NCBI GenBank assembly: GCA_963719055.1
Contig: CAVRAU010000021.1
Location: 62,001-126,000, forward strand
DNA from: CAXMQZ01 sp963719055
GTDB lineage: Bacteria; Acidobacteriota; Thermoanaerobaculia; Multivoradales; JAHEKO01
Direction: 5' to 3'
Length of the DNA: 64,000 bases
Shown: piece by piece, positions 10,735 to 20,455 of the stretch
Layout of the letters: each line of letters begins with the position of its first letter
Numbering within the stretch: the stretch's first letter is position 1
Position numbers and translations under genes: made by a program
The notes under the pieces: generated by a model
Database searches by the model: none
Told to the model about the DNA's origin: nothing
What the model saw: the letters and a program-made list of their open reading frames with translations, nothing else

Positions 10735-12251
10735 ATCGATTCTCTCGGCACCATCGACTTCCCCAACTCGGGTGCCACCGAGGCCCAAGACGCCTTTGTT
10801 CGTGGCGTCCTGCTGCTTCACAGCTTCGAGTATGAGGATGCCAAGGAGGCGTTTCTCGAGGCCCAGGAGATCGATCCGGACTTCGACATGGCCTACTGGG
10901 GCGAAGCCATGACCTACAACCACCCCCTCTGGCGGCAGCAGGACAGGGAGCACGCGAATACCGTTCTCGCCAAGCTTACCGACCCCGCACCGACTCCACG
11001 CGAACAGGGCTATCTCGACGCACTGAGGATTCTCTACGGAGAAGGGGACAAGGTGAGCCGCGATTTCGCCTACTCGGAGGCCATGCGACAGACTCTCCCT
11101 GGCGTACCCCGAGGACTTGGAGGCCAAGAGCTTCTACGCCCTGTCCATCCTGGGCACGACGCAGGCGGTGCGAGACTTCAGCGCCTATATGCGGGCTGCC
11201 GCGGTCGTCGAAGAAGTCTTTGCGATCAACCCCCGGCATCCGGGCGCCGCCCACTACCTGATCCACTCTTACGACGATCCAGTGCATGCACCTCTCGGAT
11301 TGCGTGCCGCCCGGGTCTACGCCGAGATCGCCCCGGCCGCGTCCCACGCCCAGCACATGATCTCGCACATCTATGTGGCTCTCGGTCAGTGGGCCGATTC
11401 GGTAGATTCGAATATCCAGTCGTTCGAAGTCTCCAGGGAACGAGCCGAGCGCAAGGGGCTCGGAGTGGACGATCTCAACTTCCACGCGTTCCACTGGCTG
11501 CAGTACTCGTATCTACAACTCGGCCAATGGGACAAGGCCCTGGAGATGCTGAAGCAGATGCACGAATACGCCCTGGAGAGTGGTTCGATGCGGGCTCGGG
11601 GATACTACGCCTCCATGCGCGCCAGCTGGCTCGTGGAGACCGGCGATACTGGCATCCCACCGTCGCTCGGTGTCGAGAACACCGGCCCTCACTTCGGCCG
11701 CCGCAGATCTTTTTGCCACCGGGTATCGGGCCCTGACATCCGGCGACCAAGAACGAGCTGTCGCGGCCTTGGAGCCGCTCGACGCCCTCCTCGCTGCCTC
11801 CTCCCCATCCTCGTCCGACTCCGTCGCCACCGAACGGCACCAGGTGATTCGAGTCATGGCATTGTCCCTCCAGGCGCAGGTAGCGCTGGCCGAGGGAGGC
11901 GAACAGGAGGCCCTGGATCTGCTCGCGGAGGCCACGAGTATCGAGGAATCCATGGCCTTGGAGTACGGACCGCCATCGATCGTCAAACCATCCAACGAGC
12001 TCTTTGGCGAGGTGCTCCTGAAGCTGGAAGATCCGGTCGACGCCGCCGTTCGATTCGAGAAGGCTCTCGAGCGGGCCCCACGCCGACGCGCCTCCCTTTG
12101 GGGCATGGCCCAAGCCGCTGCCACGACCGGCGACGCACCGATCCTGACAGCATCCTGCAGTGAGCTTGCCAGTATTCTCGAGAATGCCGACGAGGTCGTG
12201 GGATTCCCGTCTGTGTGCCAACGGTCCCCACGGTCGGCCAGTCGAGATTGA
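10735..12251 (+). CDS. TPR-repeat protein (frameshifted, N-terminus unclear)
   Basis: The readable start of homology is GTIDFPNSGATEAQDAFVRGVLLLHSF near 10742, a pattern familiar from secreted TPR proteins that count a vessel-like repeat per residue block. The frame behind it hits a stop at 10724, so the signal peptide or start is lost to an indel or was never there. The frame changes near 11105 and near 11655, and the last part ends at TGA 12249-12251. Helix-turn-helix TPR-like units run throughout (MAYWGEAMTYNHPLW; AAHYLIHSYDDPVHAPLGL; HAQHMISHIYVALGQW). No catalytic domain is seen. It is likely a scaffold or periplasmic adaptor of unknown partner. It is convergent with the phosphatase gene. 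Confidence 0.65.
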
Positions 12252-12314
12252 AGCCGCAGAGAGACCCTTCATCGAAGGGACCAGGCACGGCTGTCGCTGT
12301 GACTGTTTCCCGAA

Positions 12315-14213
12315 CTAGGCCGCTTTGCGAGCCTGGAGATGCTCCAGAATCTTGTCGCGCCGCACTAGAAGGGCGTCGATCTGCTCTTCGCTGATCAGCT
12401 CACCCAATTCCTGAATCAAGGAGGAACGATCGAGTCGCTGGATCGCCTCGACAAAGCCCGGATCCACCGAGATGGCGCCTTCTCCGACCCAGTTGATCTC
12501 GGTAGATGTGGAGAAAGCCTTCGAGTGATCGACAAAAAACAGTCGGTGCTCACCGATTAGACACAGAATATCCTCGGACTCGCGGTCGGGGTTGCCGATG
12601 AGGATGTCGAAAATCGTCACCTGCGACATCTGATCGACCACCTCGTCCGAGGCGAAGAGATCCAGGTCGTACGCCTCGGCCGCTTCCCTGTCGATCGCCC
12701 CTTCGACCCACTCCTGGACCGATCCCATCTGGCCATCGATCTCTCGCAGCACGGTCACCGGTACCATGTTCAAGTCCAGCGCTCGATCCAGTCGGTAGGC
12801 GGCCATCTCGTGTTGATAGCGGTCGACCATCGAACCCTCAGCGGTGGCCTCGACGATTTCGACAGACTTGAAAATACCTCGTTGCGAGGTACCGTTCTTC
12901 TCCAGCTCCAAGAGGCGGGGCCGGGTGCTGCCGCGGCCCAGGTAACGCCAATCGACAATCTCCGCCACGGCGAGAACATCTCTCAGATCCCGATCCGAGA
13001 GCACCGCTGGATCTCGCGGCAGATGGTTCCCCGTCGGCAGTTCCTGCACCGGCATCATCGTCAGCTGCGAGGACGCATCGATGACCACGATGTCTTCGGC
13101 CTCGACCACCAGCGCCTGCAGCTTGTCGCTCTGCCCGATGTTGTGATCGACCTTGAACAATTTGCCGTGAAAGCGTGACGTGATCCTCTTGCTCGAGGTC
13201 GGACTGTGGGCCACGACCATTGCCCGGGCGCCCAGAAGTTCCAGGGACCGCTCGAGCATCTCTTCCTCGATCCTTTCGTCTTCGAAGGAATTGCCGCGAT
13301 ACCAGAGAGGCCCGGAGCTACCGAGGTAGAGACCCGAGTAGGTATCGACAACGTCCTGGGCTGCCCGCAACATGTCCGGGGGGATTCTCGTGGCGCTCTT
13401 CACTCCAGCCCTGGCGACCTGGATGATCTCGGCCAGATTCATGAATGGAGTGACGATGCCCTTCATCTCGAGAACCTGCCGGGCCTTCAGATGGCGAACC
13501 AGGTCCTCTGCCACACCGCGGTTGATGCCATCGATCCCCAAAACTGCTGTTTCGACCGTGATCCCTCCATGCACATAGACGACACCATTGATCTTGACTA
13601 CGGCGGGAAGGGTCAGCAACCAGCTGCCGTATTCGCCATCCAGGTCGAAGCTGTGTTGGCGGGCAAAGAAGCCCGGTGGGAACTCACTCTGAAACTCGGC
13701 ACTCCTCTTGGTTCGGCTGTCGCTCCCCGGTTGCGAGTTGAGGTAGTTGCGGAGAGCGGTCTTGCGCTCCTTCGCGGTCTCGTCATCAGCCCAGCCGGCA
13801 AAAGACTTCGGGTTGACGTATCGCATGTCCCGCAGGAGATTCATCGACTCGTGGTTTCCCAGCAATGCATGGACCCATCCACCTGCGGCTCGACTCTCCT
13901 CTTGCAGTCGCATCATGAGATCCAGCAACTGTCGGTCGCCCGTGCCCCGGTCGAGGAGATCCCCCGCTGTGACCAGATGTTGATCGCCACCGATCCAGTG
14001 GAGTTCTTCGTCGATGAGACCCGCCCCCTGAAAGAGTTCGACGGCCTTGTCGTAGCTGCCATGAAGGTCGCCGACCGCAGTCACTCTCGAGACATCGGTC
14101 CACTCGCCCTGGGCGTACTCCTCCCCGTCCGGCGCCGATCGAGCCACCTCCGGCACCGCCATCCCCGTGGAAAGGACGGTCAATGCAGACAAGATAGATG
14201 TTCGAAACTTCAT
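12315..14213 (-). CDS. secreted metallophosphatase fused to a PI3K/FAM20-like kinase-fold domain
   Basis: 632 residues, intact. An N-terminal signal-like segment (about 1-27) is followed by a calcineurin-type phosphoesterase: GDLHG (Asp49, His51), GDLLDRG (Asp85, Asp88), GNHE (Asn120, His121), then VYVHGGI and VVAHSP supplying the remaining metal histidines. This order fits the Shewanella-like/PPP branch of Ser/Thr or Tyr phosphatases. From about residue 430 a second domain begins with GIFKSVEIVEA, EMAAYRLDRAL and VPVTVLRE, then IFDILIGNPDRESEDIL (540-550) and FFVDHSKAF (Asp562). That pattern matches the catalytic and metal motifs of PI3K/HipA/FAM20-type atypical kinases. The gene follows a Ser/Thr kinase by 44 bases on the same strand, so the two are probably co-transcribed. 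Whether the second domain phosphorylates protein, lipid or sugar is unknown. Confidence 0.8.
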   Translation of the reverse strand: MKFRTSILSALTVLSTGMAVPEVARSAPDGEEYAQGEWTDVSRVTAVGDLHGSYDKAVELFQGAGLIDEELHWIGGDQHLVTAGDLLDRGTGDRQLLDLMMRLQEESRAAGGWVHALLGNHESMNLLRDMRYVNPKSFAGWADDETAKERKTALRNYLNSQPGSDSRTKRSAEFQSEFPPGFFARQHSFDLDGEYGSWLLTLPAVVKINGVVYVHGGITVETAVLGIDGINRGVAEDLVRHLKARQVLEMKGIVTPFMNLAEIIQVARAGVKSATRIPPDMLRAAQDVVDTYSGLYLGSSGPLWYRGNSFEDERIEEEMLERSLELLGARAMVVAHSPTSSKRITSRFHGKLFKVDHNIGQSDKLQALVVEAEDIVVIDASSQLTMMPVQELPTGNHLPRDPAVLSDRDLRDVLAVAEIVDWRYLGRGSTRPRLLELEKNGTSQRGIFKSVEIVEATAEGSMVDRYQHEMAAYRLDRALDLNMVPVTVLREIDGQMGSVQEWVEGAIDREAAEAYDLDLFASDEVVDQMSQVTIFDILIGNPDRESEDILCLIGEHRLFFVDHSKAFSTSTEINWVGEGAISVDPGFVEAIQRLDRSSLIQELGELISEEQIDALLVRRDKILEHLQARKAA

Positions 14214-14257
14214 GTTACAGCCACCCCCGCTTGCTTATGCACGAATCATACCCCTGC

Positions 14258-16990
14258 CTAGCTGTGCTTCTCGATCAGCTCCTCGTAACCGGTATCGTCC
14301 CTGAGGAAGTCATAGATAGGATCGGCCTTGATGGACGGCACGGAGACCCAGGCTTTGTCTCCCGTCAGAAGTTGGTCGAGCAGGTCCAAAGTCTCGTTCA
14401 CATTCCCCAAGGCAGAATGGATCTTGGTGAGCTCGAACAGGCGACCCGGGCCCTCCATCGCGTCCATCGATACCGGCTGCAATTTCACGCCACGTTCGCC
14501 CTCGCGCACGGCTTCTTCGGCTCGGCCAACCAGGGCGTAGGCCTGGCCCAGGGATCCGTGCATTCTCGGATCGTTCGGGTTGGCGAGCACCTCCCCTTCC
14601 AGGTACTCGATCGCAGCGACCGCGGACTCCCGCGACTCCTCTTGCTTACCCCCAAGGTGAAAAATCCAGGCTCGCAGGAGGTCCACCGAATTGGCGAAAA
14701 ACTGGTTGGGGTAGCTCACTTCGTCCATCTCATCGAGTAGATCGAGCGCTTCTTGATGGTCGCCTGCCGTCACCAACATCGCTGCCTTGAAGAATTTGAA
14801 GTCCGGTATATCCATCGCGACGAGCGGGTCGGCAAGCGCTGCCGCGCCCCTTGCGTCACCCTTCCAGAGCATCCAGTTCAAGGACTGCCAGAGGCGCGCA
14901 CCTACGGCCTGCGAGGAGAGCTCGAGAGTCTTCGTCAACTGTTGATCCGCTTCCTCATATCTGCCCAGAGATATATAGGTCGTTCCCAGCGCGCGGTTCT
15001 TTTGAACCGATCTGGGATCGAGTCCCACCGACCTCTGGAGCTTCTCCAATGCCTCTTCAAAGTGCCCTTGCCGGCGCCGTATATAAGCGATCGAGGCCAT
15101 CAAATCCGGGTCGTTGGGCAAGCTCGCTGCCGCCTTGTCGAAGGCTTCAAGGGCCCGCGCATAGTCCCGTGGTCCCCAGTAGTAATAGTGTCCGAGTGCC
15201 ACGTAGGCCTGGGGCAGCTCCGGATCGATCGCCAAGGCCTTCTCAACAGCCGACAGCGACTTCTCGAGTCGCTCTTCGGTGCGATCTTCACCATTGAAGT
15301 AGAGCTCCGCGTGCTGCTCGGACATCTCGGCCCAGGCTTGAGCGAAGTCCGGATCGAGCTCTAGCGCCCGCTCCAGCAGAGCCACAGCCTCATATCGGTC
15401 TTCCTCGTTCTGACTCAGAGTGACTTGTTCCGCGATGCTCTTCGCCCTCAGGAAGAGGTTGTAGGCCTCGAGGTTCTCTGTGGGCGCTCCGTCGTCGGCT
15501 TGGCCGCTCCCTGCTAGCAGTTGGAGGTCGAGAGATTGAAGCACCGCGGCCGCCACTTCGCTCTGCACCTCGAAGATGTCCTCGATCGTGCGGTCGTAGG
15601 ATTCGGCCCAGAGCTGAGTGTCATCGGCCACGCGAGTGAGCTGCGGCGTGATCCGCACCCGGCTGGTTCCGTCTCCGCTCTTCGCCCAACGAACCGTGCC
15701 CTCCAAGACATACCCCACACCCAGGTCTTCACCGACCTGCTTGAGGGTTTTGCCGGTGCGGTCGTATTGAATGGCGCTGCTGCGAGAGATCACGCCAAGA
15801 TTCGACGCCGAGGCCAAACGGGACGAGATCTCTTCGGTCATGCCGGCGGCGAAGTACTCGTCTTCGGCAGCACCGAGATTCTCGAAAGGAAGCACGACGA
15901 TCTTCTTGGGACCGGCTTCGGTCGCGACCGTGTCGGCGGCTGTCGGAGGCGCGACGCTCGCTTCGTCCCCCTGGCCTAGCATCATCCAGAAGATCAACGC
16001 CACGACTGCCAGTACCGCGATGATGGCGCCTGGAATCAGCCATCTCGGTCGGGTGGGCGATGCGGCGAGTGCTGGTTGGGCCGCACTCAGGGGCGCTGGC
16101 ATTGCCGGCATGGCGCCAGTGCTCAAGGGTACTTCACCCGATTTCACTTCCTCCTTCAGACCCGCCAACTCATTGCGCACATCCTTGGCCGATTGATACC
16201 GGAGCTCTGGATCCTTCTCCAAACAGTGTCGAATGATGCGCCCCAGGTGGCGGGGTACGCCCTCGCGGATATCGGTCACCGAATCGGGACTGTCCTTGAG
16301 AATGGACGAAGCCAACTCGATGGATGAGCTCCCCTTGAAGGGTCGCCGGCCCGTCGTCATCTCGAATATCAGGATCCCGAGGGAGAAGAGATCCGAGCGG
16401 TGATCCACCTCGATGCCTTGGAGCTGCTCGGGAGACATGTAGGGAGCGGTCCCCATCGCCACGCCTTCCTTGGTCAGTCCCTCTGTCGCCAGCGCGGTTT
16501 CCTCGTGACCGGGCTCCGCCTCCCAAAGCTTGGCCAAACCGAAGTCGACGATCTTGACTCGGCCATCGGCTCCAACCATGACGTTGGCTGGCTTGAGATC
16601 ACGGTGGACCACGCCCTTCTCATGCGCGGCAGCCAAAGCGTCTGCCACCGGAATTGCCAATTCGAAGAGCTGGTCCAGACTCAACCCACCTTCGGGAATG
16701 CGCTGGTCCAGGGACTCGCCCTCCACCAGCTCCATGGTCAGGAAATGACGTCCGTCAGCTTCCTCCACCGAATGCAGGGTGATGATGTTGGGATGGTTGA
16801 GGGCGGCGACGGCCCGGGCCTCACGCTTGAAACGCTCGAGCCGCTCAGGGTCCGACGCCAGGTCTTCTGGCAGAACCTTCAGCGCCACCTTGCGTCTCAG
16901 CTCAGTGTCTTCCGCCTCGTACACGTCTCCCATGCCGCCCGAACCGAGCTTTCCGGTAATCCGATAGTGAGAGATCGTGGAGCCAATCAT
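14258..16990 (-). CDS. membrane-anchored Ser/Thr protein kinase with TolB/FlgO-like and TPR domains
   Basis: 910 residues, fully open, the reference copy of the family here. Kinase domain about 8-275: glycine loop at 15-24, Lys38, HRDLKPAN with Asp131, DFG Asp149, MSPEQ. An Ala/Pro-rich linker leads to one transmembrane helix near 325-345 (LIPGAIIAVLAVVALIFWMML), placing the rest outside the cytoplasm. There follows a TolB-N/FlgO-like module (IVVLPFENLGAAEDEYFAAGMTEEISSRL ... VGYVLEGTVRW) and about eight TPR-like units to the C-terminus. The start ATG 16990 has CGGAA upstream. It is first in a likely two-gene unit with the phosphatase fusion, and divergent from another kinase. The substrate is unknown; autophosphorylation and phosphorylation of the neighbour are reasonable guesses only. 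Confidence 0.92.
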   Translation of the reverse strand: MIGSTISHYRITGKLGSGGMGDVYEAEDTELRRKVALKVLPEDLASDPERLERFKREARAVAALNHPNIITLHSVEEADGRHFLTMELVEGESLDQRIPEGGLSLDQLFELAIPVADALAAAHEKGVVHRDLKPANVMVGADGRVKIVDFGLAKLWEAEPGHEETALATEGLTKEGVAMGTAPYMSPEQLQGIEVDHRSDLFSLGILIFEMTTGRRPFKGSSSIELASSILKDSPDSVTDIREGVPRHLGRIIRHCLEKDPELRYQSAKDVRNELAGLKEEVKSGEVPLSTGAMPAMPAPLSAAQPALAASPTRPRWLIPGAIIAVLAVVALIFWMMLGQGDEASVAPPTAADTVATEAGPKKIVVLPFENLGAAEDEYFAAGMTEEISSRLASASNLGVISRSSAIQYDRTGKTLKQVGEDLGVGYVLEGTVRWAKSGDGTSRVRITPQLTRVADDTQLWAESYDRTIEDIFEVQSEVAAAVLQSLDLQLLAGSGQADDGAPTENLEAYNLFLRAKSIAEQVTLSQNEEDRYEAVALLERALELDPDFAQAWAEMSEQHAELYFNGEDRTEERLEKSLSAVEKALAIDPELPQAYVALGHYYYWGPRDYARALEAFDKAAASLPNDPDLMASIAYIRRRQGHFEEALEKLQRSVGLDPRSVQKNRALGTTYISLGRYEEADQQLTKTLELSSQAVGARLWQSLNWMLWKGDARGAAALADPLVAMDIPDFKFFKAAMLVTAGDHQEALDLLDEMDEVSYPNQFFANSVDLLRAWIFHLGGKQEESRESAVAAIEYLEGEVLANPNDPRMHGSLGQAYALVGRAEEAVREGERGVKLQPVSMDAMEGPGRLFELTKIHSALGNVNETLDLLDQLLTGDKAWVSVPSIKADPIYDFLRDDTGYEELIEKHS

Positions 16991-17064
16991 TTTCCGAGTC
17001 GGGTGATTGTACTGCAGAGAGCCGTATCGGGGAGCAGAAGGCCGTGTAGAATCACTCAGTCCTC
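16991..17064. promoter_or_regulatory. divergent kinase promoters with near-leaderless starts
   Basis: On the plus strand TAGAAT (17047-17052) ends 12 bases before the ATG at 17065, giving an expected leader of about six bases. On the minus strand TACAAT (17011-17006) ends about 15 bases before ATG 16990. No obvious -35 boxes. Confidence 0.5.
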
Positions 17065-19634
17065 ATGATCGGCACCGACCTCGCGCATTTCAAGATTACC
17101 GCCAAGCTCGGTGAAGGCGGGATGGGCGAGGTCTATCGTGCCGAGGACACCAAGCTCGGTCGCGAGGTGGCCATCAAGGTGCTGCCCGAGGAGGTGGCCG
17201 GAGACGCCGAGCGTCTGGCCCGGTTCGAGCGCGAGGCCCGAGCCGTGGCGGCCCTTTCCCACCCCAATATCCTGGCCATCTACGACTTCGGCTCGGAAGA
17301 AGGCGTGACCTACGCGGTCATGGAGCTGCTCGAAGGGCAGACACTTCGCGAAGCCCTGGAACAGGGTCCCCTGCCCACTCGCAAGGCGCTGGAGTATTCC
17401 CGTCAGGTGGCCAACGGTCTGGCGGCGGCTCATGAGAAAGGGGTGGCTCATCGGGATCTGAAACCCGAGAACCTCATCATCACCCGCAAGGGCCGAGTCA
17501 AGATTCTCGACTTTGGTCTCGCCAAGTGGTCGCCCCTGGAAGGGGGCGCGGAGGACGCGACGTTAGCGGCGACTCTGGCAGGCGAGACCGGACCCGGGGT
17601 GGTCATGGGAACCGTCGGCTATATGGCACCCGAACAAGTCAGGGGCCAGTCCTCAGATCATCGATCGGACATCTTCAGTCTCGGGACCATCCTCTACGAG
17701 ATGCTCTCTGGCCAGCGAGCCTTCCAAGCCGAATCGGCTGTGGAGACCATGAGCGCCATTCTCAAGCAAGACCCACCGGAGCTGTCCAAGACCGTCGAGG
17801 GTCTGCCAGCATCCGTCGACCGGATCGTCCAGCACTGCCTCGAGAAGGACCCCGAGCAGCGGTTTCAATCGGCCCAGGATCTGGCGTTTCAACTGGACGC
17901 TCTCCAGCAGACCTCGATCTCCAGCATGACGTCAGCCCATGAAGCTCTGCCTGCCGTTCGCAAGAGAACCTCGCCGGTCTGGCTGCTCGTCGCCACAGCA
18001 GCGGGATTGATCGTCGGGGCGCTAGCCATGTTCCTCCTGACACGGCCAGAACCTCCTCAGGCCTTGAATCTCCAGCGACTCAGCTTCCGTCGAGGTCTCG
18101 TCTGGTCGGCGCGCTTCGCCGCCGATGACAAGAACATCATCTATGGCGCGGCTTGGGGCGGCCAGCCGGTTGAACTCTTCAGCACCAGCCCCGACAGCCC
18201 CGAATCGCGACCTCTCAAATTGGGGTCGGCGGATCTGTTCTCGATCTCGCCATCCGGTGAGATGGCCATCTCTCTGGATCGGCACTTTATTGTCGGCTGG
18301 GAGAGTGCAGGGGACCCTGGCCCGTCTTCCCGCAGACGGCAGTGCTCCTCGAGAGTTGCTGGAGAACGTCCAAGAAGCCGACTGGGGGCCCGACGGGGAG
18401 TCCCTGGCAGTGGTGCGTGATGTCGAGGGCCGCGTCCGCCTCGAATACCCGATCGGCAAGGTCCTCTACGCAAGTGACGGATACATCAGCCTCCCGAGAG
18501 TTCGACCGCAGGGCGACCGGATCGCTTTCATGGATCACCCGATCCGCGGAGACAACGTCGGGCGAGTCCTGATGGTCGACCTCGAAGGCACCGTCACCGA
18601 AATCAGTCCCTTGGGCGTGTTTGGCATGGCCTGGAAGCCCGATGGGGAGGAGATCTGGGGATCACTCGGCAACGTCATCACCGCCTTCGGTTTGGACGGC
18701 AGCCAGCGCGTGATCTACACCGGCACGGCGGTCATGAATGTCCATGACATCTCGGCGGATGGACGGGTCCTTGTGACCACCCTGAATATGCGGCGAGAGC
18801 TCGTCGGCTACGGTCCAGACTCCGGAGAGCAGCAGGATCTCTCGTGGTTCGACTGGTCACAGGCCCGAGCCATTTCGAGCGACGGCAGGTACGTCCTGTT
18901 TGGCGAGGGGAATACAGTTACAGCCGATGGGTATTGGCTGTATCTCAGGGGCACCGACGGCTCGCCGGCTGTGCGCATCGGAATCGGATTGGGGGCGGCG
19001 CTGTCTCCCGACGGTCGTTGGGCTCTTTCCCTGTTCCAACCTTTTTCCAACGCTATCCCCCAATTGCTTCCAACAGGTGCAGGCGAAGCTCGTCATCTGG
19101 AGATCGAGGGAGTGCGACTGCAGCCCGGAGCCATGTTCCTACCCGATGGATCGGGAATCTTGATCGCCGGGAACCTCGAAGGAAAAGGAAAACAAGTCTT
19201 CCAGGTCAGTCTCGAAGGCGGCAAGCCCCGCGCTGTTACACCCGAGGGCATCGGGTTTCACTACCGGAGCGGAGGTGTGTCCCCGGACGGCAAGGCCTTC
19301 GCAACCATCGGACCCGACCAAAGGGTCCAGATCTACCCACTGGATGGCGGGGAATCCCGAATCCTCGAGAGCTCGCAGGCAGGAGACATCCCCGTTCAGT
19401 GGAGTGACTGATGGCCGATACGTCTTTGTCTACACCAAGGACAAGTTGCCTGCCCGCGTCGATCGCATCGACATCGAATCAGGTGCGCGCGACCTCCTGA
19501 TGGAGCTGGCACCGAGCGATGCCGCGGGAGTCTTCAATATCGACATGCTGCACATGACACGCGACGGCCGCCACTACGTCTTCTCCTTTCGTCGTCTGTT
19601 GTCGGACCTCTACCTCATCGACGGGCTGAGGTGA
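17065..19634 (+). CDS. Ser/Thr protein kinase with WD40/TolB-type beta-propeller (two frameshifts)
   Basis: The kinase domain (MIGTDLAHFKITAKLGEGGMGEVY, VAIK, HRDLKPEN, DFGLAKW, MAPEQ) is open to about residue 275. A single transmembrane helix (WLLVATAAGLIVGALAMFLL) sits near 313-332. The remainder is a beta-propeller of repeated SPDG/SADG-type blades (for example GISPSGEMAI, VSPDGKAFATIG). The frame shifts near 18310 and near 19410; removing both gives one protein of about 855 residues ending at 19634. Propellers after a membrane helix are usually sensory or protein-binding parts of such kinases. The start has no Shine-Dalgarno and lies six bases after the predicted transcription start. It is distinguishable from the neighbouring 14-17 kb kinase by its propeller in place of TPRs. 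Confidence 0.85.
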
Positions 19635-19635
19635 A

Positions 19636-19673
19636 GGCCGGCTCCTGTAGGGAAGGGCCTCTGTGCCCTCCCG
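19636..19673. repeat. dispersed intergenic hairpin element, plus orientation
   Basis: Starts two bases after the kinase stop. The core reads GTAGGGAAGGGCCTCTGTG followed by CCCTCCCG, the reverse orientation of the CACAGAGG-loop element with GGGAGGG arms. Confidence 0.65.
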
Positions 19674-19740
19674 CCGCGTTCCGGCAGGGAGGGAGGCTTC
19701 CAACAGCAGCCGTGTTGTAGGCGGTATTACAGGCTTGTTG

Positions 19741-19746
19741 TACAAT
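19741..19746 (+). promoter_or_regulatory. -10-like box upstream of the oxidase genes
   Basis: TACAAT within the palindrome TTGTACAA, 31 bases before the first oxidase gene start. An upstream TTGTAG is spaced 20 bases away, longer than ideal. Confidence 0.4.
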
Positions 19747-19777
19747 TCGCGCCGGTCAAACGAAGGAGGGAACCCAA

Positions 19778-19960
19778 GTGAACGATCAAGCTGAGCCGAC
19801 CTCGGCGGCTCCCATCGACGAAGACTCATTCACGGAGGAGGACTTTGGCCACCCCATAGGCACGCTGGCGATCGTCCTGATCTACGCACTCATCTTTGCC
19901 GGGAGCTGGTTGGGCCTCTACATCTGGCAGTTCCTCGGGCGTGGCGCCCCTACCCATTGA
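19778..19960 (+). CDS. cytochrome ba3 oxidase subunit IIa-like small membrane protein
   Basis: 60 residues with a GTG start, preceded by GAAGGAGGG. An acidic, soluble N-terminus (about 1-28) is followed by one transmembrane helix (TLAIVLIYALIFAGSWLGLYIWQFL). A single-helix protein just before subunit II is the usual position of subunit IIa in ba3-type (type B) oxidases, where it substitutes for helix 1 of subunit II. Fifteen bases separate it from the next gene. Identification rests mainly on context and topology. Confidence 0.75.
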   Translation: MNDQAEPTSAAPIDEDSFTEEDFGHPIGTLAIVLIYALIFAGSWLGLYIWQFLGRGAPTH

Positions 19961-19975
19961 CGTAGGAGAACTCTG

Positions 19976-20455
19976 ATGAAAGTCGACTTCTACGAAAAGA
20001 TATGGATGGGGATCGCCGCGGTCCTCATCGTGGCGTTCTTGAGCGCCATCCTCATCGCCGCCGGTGCCCAGGCGATTCGTCCGCCGAGCCACCAGGAGAC
20101 CATCAACCCCGAAGAGGTGTACGACTCGGAGGAGTTCGGCTCCCCTGGAGTCGAAGTCCAGGAGGATGGCAGCGTTCGGGTCACCATGGTGACCGAGATG
20201 TTCTTCTTCGATCCCGACGAAATCGTCGTTCCGGTGGGTAAACCGGTTACCTTTCGGATCACCAGTCCGGACGTCATCCACGGCATCCTGGTCGCAGGTA
20301 CCAACACCAACGCCATGGTGATCCCGGGTTATGTCACGCAGTTCACCATCACCTTCCCGCGAGCCGGGGAGTATTTGATGATGTGTCACGAGTATTGCGG
20401 CACCTTGCATCATGAGATGCAGGGTCTGGTGATCGTCGAAGAGGAGGGCGCGTGA
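19976..20455 (+). CDS. cbaB: cytochrome c oxidase subunit II, ba3-type (CuA)
   Basis: 159 residues, intact. One N-terminal transmembrane anchor (about 10-33) precedes a periplasmic cupredoxin domain. The CuA motif is complete: a histidine in VIHGILV, then CHEYCGTLHHEM providing two Cys, His and Met. It accepts electrons from cytochrome c or a cupredoxin and passes them to subunit I. The short length and single helix point to the ba3/type B branch rather than aa3. The stop overlaps the next start (TGATG), implying coupling. Confidence 0.9.
   Translation: MKVDFYEKIWMGIAAVLIVAFLSAILIAAGAQAIRPPSHQETINPEEVYDSEEFGSPGVEVQEDGSVRVTMVTEMFFFDPDEIVVPVGKPVTFRITSPDVIHGILVAGTNTNAMVIPGYVTQFTITFPRAGEYLMMCHEYCGTLHHEMQGLVIVEEEGA

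Noticed and set aside
9443..10912. Long plus-strand open frame of 489 codons opposite a kinase gene
   Set aside because: It is antisense to clear kinase motifs, lacks a ribosome site, and its composition (Arg, Pro, Gln, His rich) is that of a shadow frame.
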